The notes under the pieces were generated by a model. It ran no database searches. It saw only the letters and a list, made by a program, of their open reading frames with translations, and had not been told where the DNA came from. From Lachnotalea glycerini (lineage in GTDB: Bacteria > Bacillota > Clostridia > Lachnospirales > Lachnospiraceae), in the NCBI RefSeq assembly GCF_003201285.1, contig NZ_QICS01000005.1, forward strand, positions 203,893-267,892: 64,000 nt of DNA. Direction: 5' to 3'. Both the position numbers and the translations under genes were made by a program. How positions within the stretch are numbered: the first letter of the stretch is position 1; every line of letters starts with the position of its first letter. Shown in pieces: positions 58,088 through 64,000 of the stretch.

Positions 58088-60115
58088 CTATAGTTTAAAC
58101 AGCCGAACTTGTTTACCAAGCTGTTTTGCTGTTTCTTCAAGCTGATGAGAATCCTGAGCCACATTTTTACTGTTATCTGCAATGGCATTTGCCTGATTAA
58201 CCATTTCTTCCGAGGTTGCTAATATTTCTTCTGAACTAGCCGCCTGTTCCTCAGATATAGCTGCAACATTGGTAGCCACATCATCAACATGTCCTATTTT
58301 TTCAAGCATGTCCAATATCATCTGACCGGTCTGGTTAATAGCATCAAAAATGCTGTCAAAGGTATCCGTTGCGGCCGATATTTTTTGTGTACTGCTATTA
58401 ATATATTCTGCACTTTCTTTTGACTGTTCCACTGTATTGTTTACCAAATCTATAATTTGAGCAATCAGCCTTTCAATGTTTTGAACTGCTTGTGCACTTG
58501 TATTGGATAACTTTCCTATTTCTGATGCAACAACAGCAAAGCCCTTGCCTGCTTCCCCTGCTCTTGCAGCTTCAATAGAAGCATTTAATGATAAAAGACT
58601 CGTTTCCTCTGCTATATTACCAATCAGGTTCACAATTGCTGTTATTTCAGTAGAAGCGTTTCCAACCTTATTAATCGCTTTCTCCAAATTCGAAATGGAA
58701 TTTTGAATATTAACCATTGTCTTTCGTACTTCTTCCATATCATTTCTGCCTTTTTCAGACACTTCTACGGTTTCTCTCATCTTTTCATTTACTTTATCAC
58801 CTTCGTCACTGGTTTCTGATACAAATTGTGCCAAGGTTGTTGCATTACTGGCTATTTCATTTACAGAACGCGCCAAATCATCTACTGTGGCGTTTAAATT
58901 AGACATAGAACTCGATTGAAGCGAAGATGAATCAAACAAATGACTTGCTATCTCACTGCTTCCTTCTGATTGTTTGTACAATTGTGAAGAAATCAAATTA
59001 ATATCCTGTATCATTCCCCGCATCACCTCAATGAAGTTCTTCAAACTTTGTGACATAAGTGAAATTTCATCATTACCCTTAACTGTTACATTCATGGAAA
59101 AGTCACCTTTTCCCATATTAACTATAGTACCAGTGAGCATTTTAATTGGCTTCAATACAATATGCGTCACTCTTTCTATTAAGACAATCAACAAAATAAC
59201 GGAGAAGATTCCCACTATTATCATAAAGCTTCTAAGATCTAACAATTCAGAAAGAATAGAACTGATTGGAACGTAGGATACAAGAATCCAATTTGTTCCT
59301 TCAATTTTCTTAAAATTAACCATATAATGGTTCATTCTGACGGAATCAAGCTCGGAATTTGTAATTTTCTCAGCTATGTTTTGATATAACTCATTACTGC
59401 TATTGCTGCCTAATGAGGAGGATAGTATAGAATCATCTCTGGCAGCCAAAACTATATTATCTGTTCGATCAATCAATATTGCTTGTGCGTTCTCCATCTC
59501 AACAAGTGAATTAACAATAATGCTGATTCTATCCAAAGACACATCCGCCGAAATCACTTGTATTTTGTCTGAATCCTCTAATAGCATACCCGTAGCACTA
59601 ATCACATTTTTTCCATCTGCATTTTGATAAGCTGAGCCAAATGCCATATTAATTCTTGTTAAACCTTCTTGAAACCATACAGAATTTTTAATATCTTCAC
59701 CGCTATGTGTGCTTGATTTAGAAGAGGCCAGCAAATTCCCTGAAGCATCTGCAATATACAACCCATCAGAATAATTGCTATTGTAATCAGAAAATGAATT
59801 TAATAGATCTTGAAGCGTATCTTCAGCAGGCTGTGCACTTTCAATCGCTGTTTTCACAGCTTGAAACGATGCCAAGTTTTCGTTAAGCCATGCTTCAATT
59901 TGATTGACCTGATTGTTTGCAGAAAGATCTAAGATTTCGTTTGCATCTGATGATATAATTTTTTTAGACTCTATGTATGATACTATTATGAGTATCAGTA
60001 CCAAAATACTTACCACTGGTATAATGATTCCCAATAATTTTATTTTAATAGAAATTAGTTTTTCTTTTACTGGAGAAGTAACCACGCCTCCAATGCTTTT
60101 ACCCTTGTGCCTCAA
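58088..60115 (-). CDS. methyl-accepting chemotaxis protein with double Cache-like sensor
   Basis: This 675-residue chemoreceptor has membrane segment 1 near 24-46, a large external dCache-like sensor (about 50-290), membrane segment 2 near 295-318 ([17 protein letters not shown]), HAMP (about 320-375) and the signalling domain with [21 protein letters not shown] at the tip. The start is TTG at 60115 with GGGGG ten bases upstream. It forms a two-gene unit with the binding lipoprotein at 57094-58077. Confidence 0.9.
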   Translation of the reverse strand: MRHKGKSIGGVVTSPVKEKLISIKIKLLGIIIPVVSILVLILIIVSYIESKKIISSDANEILDLSANNQVNQIEAWLNENLASFQAVKTAIESAQPAEDTLQDLLNSFSDYNSNYSDGLYIADASGNLLASSKSSTHSGEDIKNSVWFQEGLTRINMAFGSAYQNADGKNVISATGMLLEDSDKIQVISADVSLDRISIIVNSLVEMENAQAILIDRTDNIVLAARDDSILSSSLGSNSSNELYQNIAEKITNSELDSVRMNHYMVNFKKIEGTNWILVSYVPISSILSELLDLRSFMIIVGIFSVILLIVLIERVTHIVLKPIKMLTGTIVNMGKGDFSMNVTVKGNDEISLMSQSLKNFIEVMRGMIQDINLISSQLYKQSEGSSEIASHLFDSSSLQSSSMSNLNATVDDLARSVNEIASNATTLAQFVSETSDEGDKVNEKMRETVEVSEKGRNDMEEVRKTMVNIQNSISNLEKAINKVGNASTEITAIVNLIGNIAEETSLLSLNASIEAARAGEAGKGFAVVASEIGKLSNTSAQAVQNIERLIAQIIDLVNNTVEQSKESAEYINSSTQKISAATDTFDSIFDAINQTGQMILDMLEKIGHVDDVATNVAAISEEQAASSEEILATSEEMVNQANAIADNSKNVAQDSHQLEETAKQLGKQVRLFKL

Positions 60116-60514
60116 TTGATTTATACCCCCTTAAGTATTATTCGTGATTCAAAATACAAAATACCAATTCAACCAGCGATAAATCCCCCCCTCAATTTGT
60201 GCTATAAACGATATATAAATACTTTTTTAAATCACAAAAAAGTCATATCATTTTTCTGCAAATGAAATAGTGACTTGTTTTTTATTAATTATATAATCAT
60301 TCTTAACTATTTTAACATATAATTGTTAATATGTTTATAAATTGTTTATAAACTTTTGATTATTTTTTGTTTTTTCTCACTTTTTACAAATCGCAATTTT
60401 CATAGGCAAACTAACTAAGATTGGCTTGAATAATATTAGCAATTATTTATATACTAATATTAGAATTTATTTAAATACGTCTGATCCTTTTTTACAGACA
60501 GATTAGGAGAATAC
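60116..60514. other. divergent intergenic region
   Basis: These 399 very AT-rich bases lie between the divergent chemoreceptor and phosphoesterase genes. The hairpin at 60241-60277 is the only structure I see. There is no small gene. Confidence 0.4.
60241..60277. terminator. hairpin with T runs in the chemoreceptor leader
   Basis: AAGTCA...TGACTT with inner pairing of ATCATTT and AAATGAAAT forms a hairpin. Six or more T follow on either strand (GTTTTTTATT plus, TTTTTTG minus). On the minus strand it lies between a possible TATAAT and the chemoreceptor start, as an attenuator would. Confidence 0.5.
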
Positions 60515-61417
60515 ATGTATACAGATAAGAGATTGTCTAAGGCTTACCAAAATGCAACGATTAAATCTTTTGATAAACATTCTAAATATATTTTCTTTAG
60601 TGATTGTCACCGTGGAGATGACAGCGTTTCCGATGAATTTGCCAGAAACCAAAATATTTTACTACATGCACTTGACTATTATTATAATCGAGGTTATACC
60701 TATGTTGAAGTTGGTGATGGAGATGAACTTTGGGAATATCCTGAATTTAAATTGATTCGTCTTGCACACAGTGATATATTTATGGAGCTCAAGAAATTTT
60801 TTCATGATAAAAGACTGCTTATTCTTTACGGTAATCATAATATTTTTTTAAAAAACAAACAATTTGTAAAGAGAAATTATTATTTCTATAATGATGAATT
60901 TAATCGAAATACAAAAAAACTATTTCCAGAAATTAAAATACACGAGGCTCTTATTTTAAAAAATAAATTATCCGGACAGGAAATATTTATCGTACATGGT
61001 CATCAAGGCGATTTAATGAATGACCAATTATGGAAAATATCAATGTTTACCTTACGCTATTTCTGGCGTTACCTTCATGTCGTTGGTTTTCATAATCCTT
61101 CCAGTCCTGCCAGAAATCAGTTCTCCAGACACAAAGTTGAGAAAACCTACAAGGAATGGATTCGAAAACATAAAACAATGCTAATTTGTGGACATACTCA
61201 CAGACCCCGCTATCCGAAACAAGGCGCCCTGCCTTATTTTAACACTGGGTGTTGCATTCATTCAAAGGGAATTACCGGCATAGAACTTCTTGATAACAAA
61301 ATTATGATGGTTGATTGGCGTGTAAGAGCAGATCACAAGGGAGTCCTTCACATACAAAGATATGTAGTACGCGGCCCTGATCCAATTGAAACATTTCACT
61401 TTGATCATTATGCTTAA
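60515..61417 (+). CDS. metallophosphoesterase
   Basis: The 300-residue calcineurin-type phosphoesterase has all five metal motifs: FFSDCHRGD (Asp30, His32), VGDGDELWE, YGNHN, VHGHQGD and CGHTHRP. The substrate is unknown; LpxH and several nucleotide or phospholipid phosphatases share the pattern. ATG at 60515 follows AGGAGA. It is monocistronic and followed by dispersed repeat copy 4. Confidence 0.88.
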   Translation: MYTDKRLSKAYQNATIKSFDKHSKYIFFSDCHRGDDSVSDEFARNQNILLHALDYYYNRGYTYVEVGDGDELWEYPEFKLIRLAHSDIFMELKKFFHDKRLLILYGNHNIFLKNKQFVKRNYYFYNDEFNRNTKKLFPEIKIHEALILKNKLSGQEIFIVHGHQGDLMNDQLWKISMFTLRYFWRYLHVVGFHNPSSPARNQFSRHKVEKTYKEWIRKHKTMLICGHTHRPRYPKQGALPYFNTGCCIHSKGITGIELLDNKIMMVDWRVRADHKGVLHIQRYVVRGPDPIETFHFDHYA

Positions 61418-61531
61418 AGTAGTATACTTTAATCCAGATATAGAACAATGTATCTGCAATCCAACTCAGGTTTAAAGACTAGTAAATTGATTTCCTAATA
61501 TGTAACAAAACGGACAAGTCCGCATCAGCTT

Positions 61532-61615
61532 CCTAATCATGAGAGACTTGACCGCTTTGCCGCGCCGAATGCTGTCATGAAGTGACATTCTCCACTTGCA
61601 TTCGTGCGCATTGTG
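61532..61615 (+). repeat. dispersed structured repeat, copy 4
   Basis: It shares GACTTGACCGCTTTGCCGCG and CCGAATGCTGTCA with copy 1. The small hairpin is TGTCA-TGAAG-TGACA, where stem bases are kept but the loop differs, and the core is GCATTCGTGCGCATTGTG (61598-61615). The second module is missing. Confidence 0.72.
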
Positions 61616-61655
61616 TTCATACATTTAATATTGGTAATTGCTATACCAATAAGTA

Positions 61656-63026
61656 CTAACCTTTCTTTCGCAATTTGTGCTGATACATTTTCTGATCTGC
61701 CAGCTTTATCAACTCATTGATATCATTTTTCAAATATGTAGATACCTCAATAATTCCATAGCTAAAGGAATGTTTATATGGCTTTGCTTTTGTTTCATCA
61801 TATTCTGCCAGTTTACTTACCACCTGTTCCATTACATTGCTTAGTTTTTCTTCATCGCTGCCCGGAGCTATTATCAAGAACTCATCTCCACCCATTCTAC
61901 TAACAATATTTTCCTCTCCGACAACGGTTTGCAACGTTCTTATAATATTGATAATCAACTCATCTCCATCCATATGTCCGTAAGTATCATTCACAGCTTT
62001 TAAACCATCTATATCAATAAAGGCAATTGCTAACGTATGATTATTACCATCTAGTAAATTTATTTCCTTTTCCAATGTTACCAATCCTGTTCTTCTGTTT
62101 AACGCTCCCGTCATCGGATCTATATAGGCATAGAACTCAAGCTCTTTATATTGCTTCTGCAACTGTTTTTCAACTTTTAATCTTTCGGTTATATCATTAA
62201 ATATTATAACTGTTCCGCTATATTTTTCACTAATATCAAGCATTTTTTTCATTTTAATCTGGAATGTTTTCTGGCCATACTTGGTTTCCGTTACTTTTTC
62301 TCGTATTACCTCATCTTGTTTTAAACCAATAAAGTAATCAAGTTCTTGCTTTAGCCAGTCCAATTCCGTATTTGTATTTAAATTACTATAGTATTTACTT
62401 CCTGAAACAGGAATTCCCCAAAAGATATTGGCCGCCTGATAATTTATATTTTCAATGTTATTTTCTTTGTCTACGAGAATAATTGGATCATAAATACTTT
62501 CAAAAATCGTAAGATATTTATTTTTTTCATTTGTCATTTTTCTATTCATTTCCTGAAAAAATAACAATTTCTTGTCTTGCGAAGAACTTGTCCATTCTGA
62601 AATAAAGCCCAATTCAACCCGGTCAAAATACCTTCTGATGTAAAGCAAAAAATATTGCTTTTCTTCAAATAAAAAATCATTTTCTTCATTCACCAAATCT
62701 AGATAAGACTGCTGATAATATTTCATCAACCCCAAAAACATAGTAATTGTAATCCCTCTTAAACGATGCTTTTTTGCCTCCTCTATTCCAAATAAAGCTA
62801 TTTCGCCTTGAGTAAAATCCTCATTCTGGTTCAGTTCAGGAATACAATCTGACTGCCTCATACATTTTACCATAGCTTCTGATAGACCAGCAATGGACTG
62901 ACGCCATGCTTCTGTAAGTGTCGAAGTATACTTTACATAATCGTACGCTTTAGCATATCCCAATACTTTCTGAATCAAAATATTCTCACTACTCATAATA
63001 AGATGACTAAGCTTTTTTAATTCCAT
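61656..63026 (-). CDS. PAS-GGDEF diguanylate cyclase
   Basis: This 456-residue cytoplasmic protein has an N-terminal helical domain (about 1-165; AWRQSIAGLSEAMVKC, possibly RsbR-like). A PAS domain follows (about 170-280; ESIYDPIILVDKENNIENINYQA), then a GGDEF domain (about 295-450) with FIDIDGLKAVNDTYGHMDGD and RMGGDEFLI near 380. It should make c-di-GMP. ATG at 63026 follows AAGGGAGTTGG. No receptor or EAL gene is adjacent. Confidence 0.9.
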   Translation of the reverse strand: MELKKLSHLIMSSENILIQKVLGYAKAYDYVKYTSTLTEAWRQSIAGLSEAMVKCMRQSDCIPELNQNEDFTQGEIALFGIEEAKKHRLRGITITMFLGLMKYYQQSYLDLVNEENDFLFEEKQYFLLYIRRYFDRVELGFISEWTSSSQDKKLLFFQEMNRKMTNEKNKYLTIFESIYDPIILVDKENNIENINYQAANIFWGIPVSGSKYYSNLNTNTELDWLKQELDYFIGLKQDEVIREKVTETKYGQKTFQIKMKKMLDISEKYSGTVIIFNDITERLKVEKQLQKQYKELEFYAYIDPMTGALNRRTGLVTLEKEINLLDGNNHTLAIAFIDIDGLKAVNDTYGHMDGDELIINIIRTLQTVVGEENIVSRMGGDEFLIIAPGSDEEKLSNVMEQVVSKLAEYDETKAKPYKHSFSYGIIEVSTYLKNDINELIKLADQKMYQHKLRKKG

Positions 63027-63331
63027 TCATATCCAACTCCCTTTCGTCAAGTATCTATATTTTGTGAAAGCATTTATTTTCAGTTGGTAACTTTTTACTG
63101 TTTGAATTAATTATACGTGATAAATTAGTATATGTATAGATTATTTATTCACAACAATACCCTTTAGCAAAAAGTGTCTCATGAGTATCTGCAAACAGAC
63201 GCTTTGTTATTAAGTATCACTTACTTTAATACTTTATAAAAATAATGTTTTCCTATATAATAAATGCGAACCGCGTAACATTGTATTGTTCTACAAATGT
63301 TATGCGGTTCGTATTTATTTTCTATCAATTA
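63027..63331. other. intergenic region before the asparaginase gene end
   Basis: About 300 AT-rich bases hold the promoter of the GGDEF gene (not clearly seen) and the asparaginase terminator. Nothing else is seen. Confidence 0.4.
63267..63311 (-). terminator. terminator of the asparaginase gene
   Basis: CGAACCGCGTAACATT pairs with AATGTTATGCGGTTCG (one G-T pair) around a 13-base loop. CATTTATTAT follows on the minus strand, 20 bases after the stop. Confidence 0.8.
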
Positions 63332-64000
63332 TTAGTAATTTCTATCTGCAAAAAATGGTGTTTCCATAAATGTTTTTATATCACTGAGTTTTTCATAATT
63401 ACCCAAAGCCCACATTAACTTCATTGTAAGTGCTTCTGTCGTCATATCTCCGGCATAAATCACTTTCTGCTTTGCAAGTCTTTTACCAACTGCATAGATA
63501 TCCAAGTCTATTCCTTCATACAGACACTGTGTTGTAATAACTACTGCCAGGCCTGCTTCCGCTAATTCTTGAACCTTCGCTACGATATCATGATTCTCAT
63601 TTGGAATTCCTCCAATTCCAAAGCTTTCAATTATTACGCCCTTATAATGCTCCTTAATAAAATCAAAAATATCCGGCTTGATGCCTGGGTATATCTTTAA
63701 TACAAAGATATCCTCACAAAGGTCAGTTTTAACCTTAAACGGTCTTAATACATGTGTTTCAAACTTGTCCCAATGTTCTCCGTAGCTTAGGGCATTGTTA
63801 TAAGTTATTTTCCCAAGCTTGATATCTGCTACGGTTGGAAAATTGATGCTTTTAAAGGAATCCGTACTTCTTGTTTTTAGTTTTACCGCATGCGTACCGC
63901 TTATGATTTCTCCATCAAAAGCTACAAACACTCCCAGAAAGTCCTCACAGGCAAATCGGATGGCATCGGATAAATTCTTCTTTGCATCCGTATACAATGC
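63332..64000 (-). CDS. type I L-asparaginase, C-terminal part (cut by the window edge)
   Basis: The frame is open to the window edge, so about 223 C-terminal residues are visible. It has the asparaginase features SDAIRFACEDFLGVFVAFDGEIISGTHAVKLKTR, VIIESFGIGGIPN and VVITTQCLYEGIDLDIYAVG. The catalytic Thr motifs of the N-terminal half are outside the window. The enzyme would hydrolyse asparagine to aspartate and ammonia in the cytoplasm. It ends before a clear terminator. Confidence 0.9.
   Translation of the reverse strand, partial: ALYTDAKKNLSDAIRFACEDFLGVFVAFDGEIISGTHAVKLKTRSTDSFKSINFPTVADIKLGKITYNNALSYGEHWDKFETHVLRPFKVKTDLCEDIFVLKIYPGIKPDIFDFIKEHYKGVIIESFGIGGIPNENHDIVAKVQELAEAGLAVVITTQCLYEGIDLDIYAVGKRLAKQKVIYAGDMTTEALTMKLMWALGNYEKLSDIKTFMETPFFADRNY

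Overview
The window reads as chromosome of an AT-rich, spore-forming, motile anaerobe of the Clostridia, most like Lachnospiraceae. The evidence is a SleL/YaaH-type spore cortex hydrolase, a collagen-like (BclA-type) surface gene behind a sigma-K-like promoter, two chemoreceptors, a T-box in front of ilvBN, a CIRCE element, and family types common in that group (DUF6483, DUF6062, DUF6870, LytTR/LiaF-like pair). No rRNA, tRNA, CRISPR array or phage structural gene was seen.

Layout. 1-4.8 kb: edge of a membrane protein, spore hydrolase, ilvB-ilvN with T-box leader. 4.9-10.9 kb: GH32 fructosidase, AlkD-like protein, DUF6483 protein, CPBP protease, M23 peptidase, MecA-like adaptor under CIRCE. 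11-17.2 kb: Wadjet-like operon (DUF6062, JetA, JetB, JetC) with no JetD. 17.3-24.7 kb: polar amino acid ABC importer, hybrid sensor kinase, LiaF-like/LytTR pair. 24.9-31.4 kb: ascorbate-type PTS and catabolic operon (ula). 31.8-37 kb: chemoreceptor, YyaL-like protein, class I isoprenoid synthase-like protein. 37.1-39.2 kb: two glycosyltransferases with repeat-rich tails.

39.45-56.92 kb is the most unusual region. One collagen-like gene on the minus strand is cut into four pieces by three mobile elements. Each carries its own large serine recombinase and sits exactly at a Thr-Gly step of the Gly-X-Thr repeats. Element A (54032-56638) carries a GNAT acetyltransferase. Element B (46375-53995) carries a VanRS-type two-component system, an ABC exporter and a DUF6870 protein. 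Element C (40790-46329) carries a TetR repressor, a rifampin-phosphotransferase/PEP-synthase-like enzyme and a DUF6870 protein. Islands of 12 and 15 collagen codons survive between elements. Joining the four pieces at the predicted crossovers gives one uninterrupted 565-codon frame (93+12+15+445) with Cys-rich N-terminus, Gly-X-Thr domain and BclA-like C-terminal domain. The promoter, the neighbouring glycosyltransferases and the protein type suggest a spore-surface glycoprotein whose gene is intact only after excision, comparable in logic to skin-type elements in other sporulation genes.

57-64 kb: sugar-type binding lipoprotein paired with a chemoreceptor, metallophosphoesterase, PAS-GGDEF protein, and the C-terminal part of a type I L-asparaginase at the window edge.

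A dispersed, structured repeat (core GCATTCGTGCGC) occurs at about 0.5, 4.3, 48.5 and 61.5 kb, one copy inside element B. A 98-bp MITE-like element with flanking target duplication lies just downstream of the collagen gene.
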